Positions 23,070 to 35,955 of a DNA stretch of 64,000 nucleotides are shown here, piece after piece. The DNA is taken from the NCBI RefSeq assembly GCF_037975245.1, contig NC_092563.1, forward strand, positions 17,785,594 to 17,849,593, in the 5' to 3' direction. Source of the DNA: Apostichopus japonicus. Lineage: Eukaryota; Echinodermata; Holothuroidea; Aspidochirotida; Stichopodidae. How positions within the stretch are numbered: position 1 is the stretch's first letter; each line of letters begins with the position of its first letter. A program made the translations under genes and the position numbers. The notes under the pieces are model-generated. The model saw only the letters and a program-made list of their open reading frames with translations, ran no database searches and had not been told where the DNA came from.

Positions 23070-24392
23070 TGTGATAAACGTATATACAATCCTCAAAATC
23101 TTTTCAATGGACAGTCTGTACTCAAAGTGGCATATTGAGTTGATTTGGTTTAATGTTTTTCATGCTTCTTTGTTTGTACATTCTGATGATTAAAGGTCAT
23201 TGGTATAGTAGTCAAGTTTTAACTCCAATAGTGAATTATTTAAAATTTAAAAATGTTAAAAAAACTTGAAGATTGCCAGATTTGTGCTGACATATAGTAT
23301 GGTTTAGTACTAATATGAAGATGTTGCAGCAGTGTCAAAATGAAAAGCTGCAGTAGCTGTAAGTTGCTGCAGCGAGGCTGAATCAGTATGAAAGAGTATT
23401 ATCTCGGCAGTGGTTATCTCAGCAGACTACTGTAGCAGTTCCTATTGTGTGAAAAAGAGTACAGAGCAAAATTATAGGTTGCATGATGCTGCAGCCCCTC
23501 GCAGTGTCTGACTTTTGACACAGTGCCTAATTTCTCACTCATTTACTATTATTTGGCAAAAAAACAAAACAATCTACAATAGGAGAATGTTATAATGTGA
23601 TCAATTACAATCTTATTTTGAGTAAATTTGGTAGGTTATTTGGGGAAAACTTGCTGATCAAAACTCAAACGGCTGCAAAACGCCAGAAAATTGTGCAGAC
23701 TATGAATTAATACCTTGAGCAAGTCAGCTAGCTTTTTTGAGGCTGAGCAGATGTCATTTGTAGAATGTGAGCTAAGTGCTATTACAGATTATCACTGAGT
23801 AATTACATTTGACATTCCAGGGGAACCTTTAAAGATTTTAATAGTGTATAGTCAAGCATGACTCATAGCCATTGATACATAGGGCAAAGGTCAGGAAGGC
23901 TTGATGATGACATGTCGCATAATTGTATGTACATTCATGTGTTAATTACACATGTACTTTTACTTTACTACATGTGTAACTTAGCAATGTGAAAAGATGT
24001 TGGCTTCAGTGTTACAGTATGCTGCCTCGGTAGAGAAACCGTAACATGGTGTATGATGAATAAAGCCACACAACTGATGTAACAGAGATCCAAATTAAAT
24101 GAACAGCAATCATCAGGGTTATAAATTTATGTGAGTAGTCCTGAGTTACAGACAGACCCAAAGAGAACTCATTGAAATGTGAGAGAAGTGTGGGACCTAA
24201 TAAAATTATTTTTTACAGTTGTAGGAAAAGTACAGCTTGATGCATGTGCAAATTTGTGACCAGATCTGGATAAAAGAAGTTCTAGATTTCAGATTTTTAC
24301 TGTTCCCTAACACCAAGTGGAGAGGGGGAGGGAAGGGGTGTTGCAAAGGCTGTTTTTCCACCACCACTGAAGATTGGTCTGACCCTTGCTCT

Positions 24393-24406
24393 CCCCCCCC
24401 CCCCCC
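24393..24406 (+). repeat. poly-C run (14 C)
   Basis: Fourteen consecutive C. Similar runs of 11 or more occur at 27803-27817 (G), 33126-33137, 34022-34033, 42391-42401 and 52047-52061 (C). Confidence 0.9.
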
Positions 24407-25608
24407 AAAGAAAAACAACTTAAAAATACATCAGGATTCCTGCATTACAAGAGTTTCATCTTAGCAGTGCTTGTGACATGGATTACAACTACAGTACCTT
24501 GTAAATGAAACAAAAATTTTGAAAGTTGAAAGGTCAGGGAAAGGCCATTTCATGTCTCTGAGGTTAATACACTCATACTCTGGGGATGTCCCACAGATCT
24601 ATAATTCAGTTTGTTCACTGAAGTAGAAGTTCTGTAGTCTGCATCTAGTAGTAAGTAAGAGGTGATGAATTGAAGTTTTCATTAAAAACTGAACGTTCAC
24701 ATGAATGCAGCTTATGTATACACTGTGGCAGACATGATGCAAAAAGAACTAATATGTTCAGTTTATTGAAATACTCATTCATATCTGTAGCCCAAGGAAC
24801 ATTTTTAATGGTTGTCCTTTTGTCCAAGACGAGCACATTTTATTCCGGACAAACCAAAATCAGCTTTGGTGGTGGTCCTGGGGACGAATAGTTGTTTACA
24901 TCAATTTCAGATTACATTTCAATAAATACAACCAAAAAGATAAATTTATAAATTGCTATCACCATCCAGGAGCTCCATCACTTTGGTGGTACCGCAGGGA
25001 AACCAAAATAGTGGTTAGCCGATATGATCCCACCAGAAGAAGTGCCTTTTTGGCCCAACACCTGGTGTTCTATCCACCAAAACTATACACGCCCATCCTA
25101 CCATGTACATATTGGTAATTCTTTGCTATATTGCTAAATTTTTTCGGACCACCAAATTTGCTGGACAACAAAAAAGAAAGACCTGGAAAAAATAGATAAA
25201 AATTTGCCCAGAGTAGCATACACCACTGTATGGATAGGGCATCAGGGAGTTACAGTACAGTATCTATACACTGTAGCAATGATGTGTGTGTTCTGTATAT
25301 AACCATGTCTCCTATCTACTATTTTTACTTTGTCGACCTTGTACTGTATTGTTTACCAAACCCTGGACGATAACAGGAACACCTGCTGGTCATGTGACCC
25401 GGTCGAGAATTTAATTTCCTTACTTTGAACTTCCTCCAGGACAATAAGCTTAATGAAGTGGATCATAGGTATGACTGATTAATTGTTTCCATGTGTTCTT
25501 GAAAATGTCTACAGACCGAGGAACTAATTATTAATTGCGGTGTAAGATCGCTCAATATATATACACAAACACCAACCTCAGAAACGATCTGTTAAACGAG
25601 GCATATTC

Positions 25609-25700
25609 ACTTCGCTCCTCACTTACCTGTCTCCCACAGCACTCACGTTCTACCGTGCCTAGAATGAAGTGGTAACCTTTTTAACACAATGCACCCTCAG
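25609..25700 (+). repeat. dispersed repeat, copy 2
   Basis: ACTTCGCTCCTCACTTACCT, then TACCGTGCCTAGAATGAAG and GGTAACCTTTTTAACA, matching copy 1 in order and spacing. Confidence 0.65.
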
Positions 25701-26701
25701 TGACCGGCCCCTCTGGTCCATGCCCTCCCTTCTAAATTCTACCATCCAAGGTGGAAAGACTTAAGATATCTCAAAATATATGGAATGTAATGCAAGGTTG
25801 AGTAACAAACGTTTTTCACAATTTGTCTTGCAAGTGCAGACTTGGGTATGTTTTGCGATGTACGGCATAAATTAGTTTGCATTGAACTTTATAACATGTG
25901 TTGGAGAACCGTGGAATTTTATCTTATCTCTTCATCTGAATGCTGATAAGTTCTTGGAATAGAGCAAAGTAACTTCCCACTACTTTGCACCAGCACAAAG
26001 TTGAACAGCTGTGTGAAAAACCACTTTAAATAAACAATCTCACCCAGGTCACCTAAAGTTCTCTTCAAAGTTATTTCACTCTATTTGTGTGAGGAGACAG
26101 GTAAGCTTGTTGCTAATAATTTTCTAAGCATTGTCAGTTCTAAAATATTCAGAAGTGTATAAATGATACTGCCGTCGCACTGTTCGAAGTCTCATAATTA
26201 TAAGCAGCATCAAAGGTCAGTGAAAATTGTTATTGTTCGTTTTACAACTTTTGTCGGGTGAGGTAAGGGTGGGGAATGGAGAGTGGGGGTATTGGTGTGT
26301 AACGGCAGACTTGTTGAGTATCATAGCTATTGACATTGATTCTCCCCGAAAAGTCTCTTATGTCTTGTGCTAGTAGAGATTAAGGTCATTATTATTGCCT
26401 CCATGTATGCTAACTACTGTAATTAAGGAAAAAGGGGTGACCCATGTTTAAAGTTTCAACAATCATGTTACAGTCACTTGGTTCAGAGCACCCCCCTCCT
26501 CCCCCAGTGCCATTCATTGAGTAAACACACCTGTTAAAATGCCTGGGAATACTTTGGTTGCTCATATATTCCAGGAAAGTGTTTTTGAAAAGATTTTAAC
26601 ATGCTGCAAATGTGGAGGCAATAATGAGGCATTGCCAGCAAAAAATAAATAAATATAAACAAACCAATAATTGAATGTTTTCGTACTTTCTTAACATTTA
26701 G

Positions 26702-26807
26702 GATGATCAAGATCTCGTCCATGAGTTTATCAGTGCTGGTGGCCTGGATTGTCTCATCCAGCTGGGGATGGGGTCAGATCAAAATCATCGAAGCTACATC
26801 CTAAGAG
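26702..26807 (+). CDS. FHOD: FHOD exon 5: FH3 armadillo repeats
   Basis: Encodes residues 132-166 (DDQDLVHEFISAGGLDCLI, then a segment ending NHRSYILR) plus one base of Ala167. It lines up with FHOD1 DKDLVPEFVHSEGLSCLI ... NYQSYILRALGQLMLF. Acceptor ACATTTAG|GAT, donor AGAG|GTGAGT, phase 1. These helices form part of the FH3 armadillo array in the family. Confidence 0.95.
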
Positions 26808-29050
26808 GTGAGTTCATCTCAATAATCATGAGAGAATGTTCAATACTTTCTGATTTGTAAATATATAGTTGTCCATGTATCTGCCTGCTACATCCTTTGG
26901 TACAGTAAGTCACAGATTCTTATGTATTAATTGAGGTATTTTTACTTCAAAAGGGACTTGGGATAAAAAAAAAGGCATGAGCATTTCTGGTGGAGAGAAA
27001 GGGGGAGGGGGAAGGGGAGAATAGGGGTTACTTGTGTACCTTCTTTTTTTCTTGTTAAGTCCATTCTTATACAGATCAATATCATTGGTTCTGCAAGAAC
27101 GATCTTGTATAATAAACAAGCTGTGCAGTAGTCTTGTAGTCCTGTATACTGTACTGTATGTCAATAGATTGCCGTAGGCTACATTCACCACACGTGTTGC
27201 ACATAAATTTATGGTCAAGTGGAGTCATTACCTGTAATTTTCCTGACAGTCGAAGGAAAATGTTACAGTTGTTTTTTTAGGCACTTCATGTTAGACATGT
27301 AGTGACTGAGACTGAAGAGGCCAGACCAAAGGAGGAGAATCACCAAATGAAATGCCAAAAAAAAGATTGGATATTCTTTGATGTGAAAGTCTGCAAACGA
27401 AATGCATGCTTACGTTTGGATGTTAGACGCAGTAGGAGAATGTAGGTGGTATCCCGGAAGTGGAGTACTAAAATGTTAGCCTGTTAGGTATAGCATACTG
27501 TAGGTTACTGTAGGTACATAGGAAGGTGCTATGGAGACTGGTACAGGTAAGTATATAAGTTGCTGGCATAAATAGCCAGACCAGACAAATTTTTTATTTA
27601 GGGATCTATCTTTCAACCTGGTATCAAAAACATGACCCTGACAAGGTTGGGACTCTGTGCCAACATTCAGGATAGGCAGTTCTTGTTTATCAATGATTAT
27701 AAATGTGTCTAATATCATGCTGCACCAGTGTTCGCATCAAGGACCCGCGATTGAGGGATTCCCGCAATTTATCTACAGGGTCACGGAAAAATATTTTCTC
27801 TTGGGGGGGGGGGGGGGATTTCCGCAACAATTCCTGGTACTTCCCGCAACTTGCATCATTGCTGTAGTTACAAAACTTGCCAATAACAAGCCGGGTATTA
27901 TAAAGATTTTTTTAAGGAGAAATGTGATTGGACAAATCTTTCCAAAAAGAAGAGCTGGCTTTGTTAGTGTGGCGCTACACAGTGTGTATTGGTCGCAACT
28001 GGCCAACCATGTGTACTGCATGGTATGTACTATATGTGCGCTAAATCTCAGCATGGGCATATGTATGTACATCTAACTATCGACATCACAATATTGAAAT
28101 ATGTTGACTGGCCCCACCTTTTTTAACATTCTAGAGCTAACAGTGTCATGCACACAGATGTACTTTACACTGTGACTTACCTAACAAAATGTTTTGCTAA
28201 TACCAAAAGTGGTGTATGTGCTAAAAAAGCTGTTTGTTTTGAAATTGAACCATTCAGTATGCAAATGAATGATAACAAAACTGAGTTTGATCAAATTGCA
28301 GACCAAAAAAGCTGCTTTAAGATTGAACCCAGTAAAGACCAGGATGGAAAACATGAAAAACCCATTTAACAAAGAATAATATGTATAAATAAAATATAAG
28401 TTTTTTGTTGAAAAGATATAAAAAAAAGTTGGTAGCAGAGGATATTTATGAGAGTAGAATATAGCATTGAAAATGTAAATTGTAAACAGACTGACTATAA
28501 ATCTGCTGGTGGATTCTCAGTGGAAGTTTTATACTGCACGTTTTTAGTGTCTCACTTGAATTTATTAGTCCGAACAATTCATTTTCAGTTATTCAATAGA
28601 TGAACTTTACGAGGAACACCCAGCCAAAGTACATGTAACCTTTTAGTATGTAGGCTACTTTGGAAAGGTAATTTCAAAACAAATCATTTGTCACGACTAC
28701 GGTTCATTTTAGAACCATGACTAAAATATATCAAAATGAAAAAATACCAAAGTCATTTATGACTATTTCAGGTGCATTTTTCCAAAGGGTATGACCAACA
28801 CTCCAAAATGTATGTTGGCTTCCTCAAGTTCATAGACCGTGCTTTATGTACCGTGGGAAATATTGTATAATAACTGTTTGTGCTTTATGTATGGGATAAA
28901 TTGTACAATACTGTTTGTGCTTTACCAACATGTATGTATACATATATATACCTAACAGATATTTCAAACATGAATGTTTAGATTACTTCATCATGAAGTG
29001 TACAGTAGGTCACTGCTGTTTATGTTGTTACTATGTAGTATGTTACACAG

Positions 29051-29345
29051 GGTCTATGATGCTATTACATGGGGTCTATGATGCTATTACATGGGGTCTA
29101 TGATGCTATTACTTGTGGTCTACATTGCTATTACTGGTGGCCTATGATGATATTACTGGGATGTTGCTAGTACTTTGTGTCTATGATGCTGTTATTTGGG
29201 GTCTATGTTGAGCACTTGTGGCCTATGTTGCTATTATTTGGGATGTATGATGCTATTACTTGGGGTGTATGATGCTATTATTTGGGGTCTATGCTGCTAT
29301 TTGAGGTATGTTGCTTTTACTAGGGGTTTATGTTGTTGCTACTAT
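29051..29345 (+). repeat. 22-bp minisatellite
   Basis: The unit GGTCTATGATGCTATTACAT starts at 29051, 29073 and 29095 with exact 22-base spacing, then about ten increasingly degenerate copies follow. Confidence 0.92.
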
Positions 29346-30866
29346 AGTCTAGTTTGGCATTATGTTTCTACTGAGGCTTGGTGTTGTTACCACATTAAAT
29401 CTATGTTGCTAATCACTCAACTAGGTTTCAGATGGTCACAAACCTGATAAACATTGGTAAGGTAGTCCATGTTGCTAATTTATATCATTGATGCCCTTCA
29501 GGTTCACATACAGTAGTTTCACACACTCATTGCCATAAATTTAGCGTATACATCCACGATCCAATAGATAAATGGTTTGCGTTACAGAGTTAATTGGAAG
29601 TGTGTTGTACAGTGGTATTACAGTAGGTATAGGGCTGGCATTGCAGGAGATTCCTGTAATCGGTTTCCTGAAAAATGAAAATTCTTGTCAACTTTCTTTG
29701 TCAATACCAAGAACAGAAAAGTCTACTTGCCAGAAGGCAACCTCATTTTAGTGACAGTTTTGGCAAGTATGCATTCCACTAGGATATTGTCCTTGGTTGA
29801 GAGAGATAGATAGAGATAGAGAGAAGTAATGGAAGAATGAATTATGAAACATCTGCCTGTCTATTCCGAGTCCCAAGTGATAACTCTTCAGCTTCTTCTA
29901 CCAGTGGCATCAACATTCCCTATTCTTAGAAGAAATAATTTAAAAACAAGTTATGGTCCTGTCATCAGTTGGCAGAAGCACCTAGTCTGACCCCTTGGCG
30001 ATATGTTTAATGTAGCATATATATAGCCACAGTGCGCTGACAAAGATTAAAGAGATTCATGCCCCACTAGCTACTTTAAAAAAAATAACCAAGTTCAAGA
30101 AGCATGGAAAGAGGCTGTGACAGATTGTCTTCATCAACAAATGGATGTCTGATGTTTTTGTAACATTTCTAGTGGTATGGATTTCACTTTCTTTTTTATT
30201 TAGGGTCTAGGTCTGCCAGTTCATGAAGGAATTTAGAATTACCTCCCAATGCAGAAACTGATTTCGTCTCCTACTTCTGACAAGGGTATAAATCAGTGTG
30301 TGTATTTTTAAAGATCTGTTGTTGTGTTGTTTTTGGATTTTACTTATTACTGCAGTTCCAAGGGAATTTAAATGGACAAGTTACTGTAGCTAAAGATTGT
30401 TTGATTTTTTTTCTTTTTTTTCTTTTTGGCAAAAGTAATTTTGTGTTTTCAGGTGTTTGTGAAACAAGACCCCCATCCTTAATATCCATAAAGCTGTATA
30501 ATGAATAACTCAATAAGACCAGGGAACTGCTATTCCTCCCTGATAAGACTATAGTAATGATCTCAGTATATATATGTATTTATAACTTGTATCACTCTAA
30601 ACTTCCCTGTGTCTGCACAACTGTTGCACTATGGTTTACTGTACATAATACTCTATTAAAATAAATTTTTCAACACTGTCAGATATTTGTGAGATATGAA
30701 TTTAGTGGTTAACACTGCATTATTAAAGGAGAAATGTGAATTTAATTCCTCACGAAAAAATTTACATAAAAATGAACGAGGCAAGGAAATATTGATGGTA
30801 GAAATGGAAATAACAATGGAATGGATTTTTCCAATTACTCTTATCCCAAAGTGGTATGCATAATTG

Positions 30867-30985
30867 ACTTCACTCCCTAGCCTATCTGTCTCCTCACAAC
30901 ATTAGGACTGCTACTGTATGCTGTGTCTAGAGTGAACACAAACACACTTAACCACAGTTAGGCATTTGGTCAATGACCCTCTGTC
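30867..30985 (+). repeat. dispersed repeat, copy 3 (diverged)
   Basis: GACTTCACTCCCTAGCCTAT, CTGTCTCCTCACAAC and a later ACCCTCTGTCTCATTC follow the order seen in the copies at 22921 and 25609. Confidence 0.5.
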
Positions 30986-31194
30986 TCATTCTACCTCCTA
31001 AAGTATCTAAAATTGTTTTCAAAACATTCGTCTTCTGTACACTATTTTTGTATCACCATACCGTAGCTTTAATGTATTTTTCTATCCTATTATAGGTTTT
31101 ATGGTGTATACCTTTTAGGCGATATTTTTCTACTATTTGCTGTTGATTGTTTCCTGTATTTTAAATGTTTCCTGTGTATTAATTGTTTCAAATC

Positions 31195-31300
31195 CTGTAA
31201 AGCGCTTCGAGCAACGTTGCTGATGAACAAGCTATATAAGTACTATTTTTTTATTTATTATTATTTATTATTTATTTGTTTGTTTGTTTGTTTGTTTATT
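31195..31300 (+). mobile_element. retrotransposon 3' tail with simple-repeat end
   Basis: GTAAAGCGCTTCGAGCAACG, then AGCTATATAAGTACTATTTT, then (TTAT)n/(TTTG)n. This AGCGCTTTGAG...TATATAA type of tail is common to L2/CR1-like LINEs and their SINEs; the same words end the SINE at 43561-43863. Confidence 0.6.
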
Positions 31301-31513
31301 CTGTATACATAAGATCTGCAAGGAGAAAGGTGAGCTTGTCACTGGTAAATAATATATATCCAAACACCGTTGGTAAGCTTGTGGATTTTCTGTTAGTTTC
31401 TATCAAAATGAAACCAGCTTTGTTTTGCCAAGGTTATCTCATGGAAAGTGTGTCAGAGAATGGCAACACATGTTCCAGCTGTTCATTTCCTCTTGTTTTC
31501 ATATCTTCCGCAG

Positions 31514-31608
31514 CTCTGGGTGAGATCATGCTCTTCATGGATGGCATGAACGGCATTATAGAACACAACCAGGCCATCCAGTGGTTGTATTCACTCTTAA
31601 CCATGCAG
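31514..31608 (+). CDS. FHOD: FHOD exon 6: FH3 armadillo repeats
   Basis: Completes Ala167 (G|CT) and encodes LGEIMLFMDGMNGIIEH, then NQAIQWLYSLLTMQ. This matches FHOD1 LGQLMLFVDGMLGVVAH / DTIQWLYTLCASL. Acceptor TCTTCCGCAG|CT, donor CAG|GTTTGT (weaker at +3 to +6), phase 0. The open frame continuing past the donor to 31707 is intron read-through. Confidence 0.95.
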
Positions 31609-34600
31609 GTTTGTGGAAGTTACTTTCAGATTCCAATCGGGTGCTTTCATTTTTTGGATGGCAGGAAACATGCAGTCATTCGTTACCAAAGAAATGTAGA
31701 GGGTTGATAGTTGTATAGAAATTAAAAAACATGAATATGTGGTACTGTATAGCTTGGTGAAAGCAAACCATGGGCAATGTTATGGCCACACTAAGGATTT
31801 GGAGGAGTGATGAGGGTGGGTGGAGCGTGGGGGGGGGGAGGAAGGATCAGCAATAGTCTATATAGTGCTGAAAATATTTTTGAAAGAATATATGTATCTT
31901 ATGGTCCATTTTGTGAAATAAAAAGTGATTACAAATATTTCAAAATGATATTTTTGAAAGATACATTAATATAAAAGCAAAACTATCCAGTGACCCTACC
32001 CCACAATCAGAGGTGTTTGGGGAAGAAGAGGGAGTATGGTGGGTAAAGTTCTTGCAACCATCAGCTTTGAATTGTATTATAAGTCAGGGATGTGCCCAGG
32101 ATTTTCTGAGTGCCGGGTATACTGATCGCCGTCCCAGGGGAGGGGTCTTAGGGGAGGGGGTGTCCCTCTCCCTTTGAGAAATTTTTTGATTTTTGAAGGT
32201 GCTCTGATGCCAAATACTGGCACTTGCATAGCTTTATAAGCACATACACAAATACAAACAATTTACATTTTTTTTTCTTTTTTAGTGAATTATATTATTG
32301 GTAAAATGATGAAAATAGTGCTGGGCGGGATTCACAATTTTTAAGACAGTGCCGGGCGGTAAATTTTAGTGCTGTGCGGGCCGCCCACTGCCGCCCAGTG
32401 TGGGCACATCCCTGATAAGTAATATGGAAAATGCAATTAAATGGGAGGAGATGAGGCAATATGGGGGGAAGGGGGATGGGGGAGGTCAGAGTGGGTTAAG
32501 GAGGGAGGGACATCTTGCAAGAGTTTTATTAAATATATTTCTCCACATTCTGTCTAATAATCTGAAGTACAGTAGTAGTTACCAGGTTTGCTTTGAATTT
32601 GTTAATTGCACTATTTGAAAATCCCACTGTGTCACTTCCTGATCTACTTTTATATTATACTGTAAGCACCATATGTGGGTGTGATTACATAGCAGAATAA
32701 TCACTATGAGGTATGCCAAAAAATTGTTTGTGAACTAAAGCAATAGAAACCACATTGGAATCAAAATATCTGTGAATGAGAGGTCTTGTTTGTATTGTCC
32801 CCACACATTGTCCCATATCTGTGTTATCTGTAAGTGTAAGGAGGGGTTGCGTCATTGATAATTATGTATACTCTTGGCTGTGCAATAATGGTGTGTGTTT
32901 GATAATGAATTAACAAGGAAAGGAAAAATTTATCGTGTGCTAAAAGTTCACTGGTACAGTATGTGAACTTTACTATCTCCAGTTGGTTAGGCTTAAATTT
33001 ATTTATTTATTTTTTTTATGAAAAAAAATGTAGTATATAATAATAATAGGAAAGTTGCAGCATTCATCATATTTGTGTGCATGTAATTTGGAAACTCTCT
33101 GCTAAATTTGCAATGCCCCTACCCTCCCCCCCCCCCCACCCAACACAAATAAAAAGGATATGGCAAAATATGGCTTACATACTTTTTTTTTCCACAAATA
33201 CAGTCTGCTATAATAATGCTCATTCGGTAAATTTGCTTTTGGCTAAAAAAATAGTCTGAATTATTTGTCAAGAAATGTAACATAAATCTTTGTGGCAGCA
33301 AAACCTCATTTGTAAGAATTTCTTCCCGTCTGAAAATGATTGCAAGAAGCAAGAAAATTCCAACTTTAGAAAATGAATTTTTATGATATTAGTCCTTCAA
33401 TAACATTCCATCCATCAGTAAACTGGATTGATAAACAGACATTGACCTCGTTATCATTTCATACCGTCAGTAAGAAACGATCCTTGTTCAGGAAGTTGTT
33501 GACTTCCAAGATATGGACAATTATTTCCGATAAAAATATCAAACTTTGAAATCCGATCCATTATCAAAAAAAAATTGTCATTTGCTAGTGTCATCATGCA
33601 AGTTGAATTATAAAAAGTGATTAAAAAAGGACAAAAAAATATAATTGTGACATGAGGCTGTTTCACAATTTAACATTATTTACCTTTTTTCATGAAAATT
33701 TAAAAGAACTTTTGTCTTTTTTTTTCTAAAAAGACTACAGTACAAGGAAGCAGAAGGTTGGACCAACAAGTGGGGTAGACACAAACAAACAATAAAGCAA
33801 TTTTAATTTCATTTGATTTTAGCCCTTCAGAAATTTCCTTTCATCAGTTGAGATATTTTCTTACTTATAAGGAGCCAGTGATGTAAAGAGTATAGGGAAG
33901 GATAGAGGGAGGGAGGGGTAAATTAGGGGAAATAGGGGGGTTATCCTGGGGGTTTAAAATTATCAACAGTTATATTTCATCATAACACAATTGCTGTCTG
34001 ATTTTATCCTGTTCCCCCTGTCCCCCCCCCCCCATGTTGCTTACACTTCTGTAATGGCAGGAATTTATCAAATGTTACTTCTTCACTTTCGTTTTTGTTT
34101 GAATGTCAGTGAGTTGTTTCGAAAGTCAGGAAAGGAATTTAGGATCAAAAAGGCAAACAAAAAACGAAATTCTTCACATTGTGCAGAGATTAAGGAAATA
34201 ATTAACTCACAGCTTTTGAAATAAATATTCACAGTCATTTTTACATCATTACATCATATTTGAATGAATTCAACTGTTTCTCCTACTTCAAAACCCACTA
34301 TCACTTTGTATACATTTCTCATGCATTTTAGGCAGAGAGGGGAGAGGTAAGGGATGGCATTTGTTTGTACCTACAATAATTACCTAGGACAGTTACCTAC
34401 TTTTTAGAAAGAAAAAAAAAACTAACTCCCGCAGCATCCAATTTCCTGGTAGTGTAACTAATGGTGGGGTTCGATTTGGTAATGGGTAATTGATCACCAC
34501 AGTTCGTCCTTACTCAAGCCTGCCACCCCCTCCTCCGACCCCCCTCCCTTCACCTTACTGCCTCTTTGCTTTCTCTCCTAGGCCATACCTGTCTGTCTGA

Positions 34601-35843
34601 AATAACCAGTAAAATGTTTGCATCCTGGCAGATCTCCTTTTGAAAACCATCTCTGATAACGGATTCCCATTTACACAAAATTAATGAAAAGCTATTTGTA
34701 TTGGAACAGTACTTGATATATTTGCTGTGAAAGGAGTGGCACATTTTGGCTAAGAGGTGTTAGTACATAAATGTTAGTATTTAAACTATGTATGAGACAG
34801 GTAAAATTGAAAGGTAATCCCCACAGCATGCAATCAATATAGGATGGTTTAACGTTCGAATTGTCAGATTCTTTTTCATGTCAGACTATGAAGACGAGCT
34901 TAAATAGCAAGATTTAAATCACTCGTCGATTTGGCAGACACTTTGTCAAACACAGCATGCACTGTCAATGCAGTGCTTAGTAGCAACTAACTTTGCACAG
35001 GTCAGCATGCAACTCTGCAGCTTCCATGTTCATTATGGGATATAGCAACATTAATCAATGTTGTGACTACATCTCAGACTGAACATCTCCCTGTGACATG
35101 AACTCAACTGGACATAAGAGTAATTAGAAGAAACCTTCATTGAATACTACAATTTTTAGACCCCCCCTCCCTCCCCCTACCGAATTTTGTTTTACAGCAC
35201 CCACAAATACCACAAAAATTATTCTTTTGTATGCAGTCCAAAGGTGAAAATTTGGCCAATGTCCTGAGAAAAGCCTTCCTAAAAGGTACGGCATGATCTT
35301 CGTGAGCAGAATTTAAGCTCTCCTCAGGTGTCGAATACCACATATACAGTCGTATAGGACATGTGTCTGTTTTAATTATGAAAAATTACCTAAGGGTTAT
35401 GTACTGCTTTAATATATACAGGTCTCTTATGTAAAGTGTTCCCTCTCTGGAAAGTAGTCTGAGGTTCGTGTCAACCTGTGTGTAAATTTAATTAAATTAT
35501 GTTTCATTCTCAGTTAATAAAAGTATGTGTTAAAATTTGTGAAAAATTCCACCACTGATAACCCCCCGTACAGCTCAAACGTCAGCCTCCGTGGGCGTAA
35601 ATTAAGACATTACTCAATGGTCAATATTATTGCCGTATAATTTCCCATTAAGCTGACGTTACATACATGTAGCAATAGAAAATTGGAAACAACCGATCGA
35701 GTTACTCATTTCTACGAAGAGAAATCGTCTTGCCTTTTGCAGTTTCCTACCTTTATTGGCATTACCTTTCAATTCTGCATTTTTGTTTGATTTTGAGAAA
35801 ACAATGGTCATGATATATATTATTATTTTTGGTTCCTCTTCAG
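31609..35843 (+). other. FHOD intron 6
   Basis: Contains the second CAGGGATGTG MITE (32085-32414) and several G- and C-rich stretches. No further exon fits FHOD. Confidence 0.8.
32085..32414. mobile_element. MITE of the CAGGGATGTG family, copy 2
   Basis: Perfect 14-bp inverted ends CAGGGATGTGCCCA / TGGGCACATCCCTG and a 6-bp target duplication ATAAGT (32079-32084 and 32415-32420). The interior is rich in TGCCGGGCGG-type words and has a poly-T stretch. Non-coding, 330 bp. Confidence 0.92.
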
Positions 35844-35955
35844 TATCGGTTGGTTGTGAAATCTGCCTTGAAGCTCCTTATAGTGTTTGTGGAGTATGTG
35901 GAGACTAACGCCACATTGTTTGTGAAAGCAGTGAAACAGGAAGATGCAGAACAGA
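35844..35955 (+). CDS. FHOD: FHOD exon 7: FH3 armadillo repeats
   Basis: Encodes residues 199-235: YRLVVKSALKLLIVFVEYVE, followed by TNATLFVKAVKQEDAEQ. It corresponds to the FHOD1 run [20 protein letters not shown] and NNAPLFIRAVN. Acceptor TTCCTCTTCAG|TAT and donor CAGA|GTAAGT are strong. Ends in phase 1. Confidence 0.95.

Larger units (their letters stand above)
22892..26701 (+). other. FHOD intron 4
   Basis: Contains the duplicated exon-4 boundary (23024-23069), two copies of a dispersed repeat (22921-23023, 25609-25700) and a C14 run (24393-24406). Otherwise nothing recognised. Confidence 0.8.
26808..31513 (+). other. FHOD intron 5
   Basis: Holds a G15 run, a 22-bp minisatellite (29051-29345), a GATA/GAGA microsatellite at about 29799-29826, a third copy of the dispersed repeat (30867-30985) and a retrotransposon-like tail (31195-31300). 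A frame at 28148-28369 is AT-rich and unrecognised. The CpG-bearing stretch 27725-28030 may be a transposon relic but has no clear ends. Confidence 0.75.

Noticed and set aside
28148-28369. A 73-residue frame with an internal resemblance (VCFEIEPFSMQ / SCFKIEPSKDQ)
   Set aside because: No recognisable family, no splice or start support, and strongly AT-driven composition. Possibly a transposon scrap.
31276-31707. A 143-residue open frame
   Set aside because: It is exon 6 with intron sequence read on both sides; only 31514-31608 is bounded by splice sites and matches FHOD.
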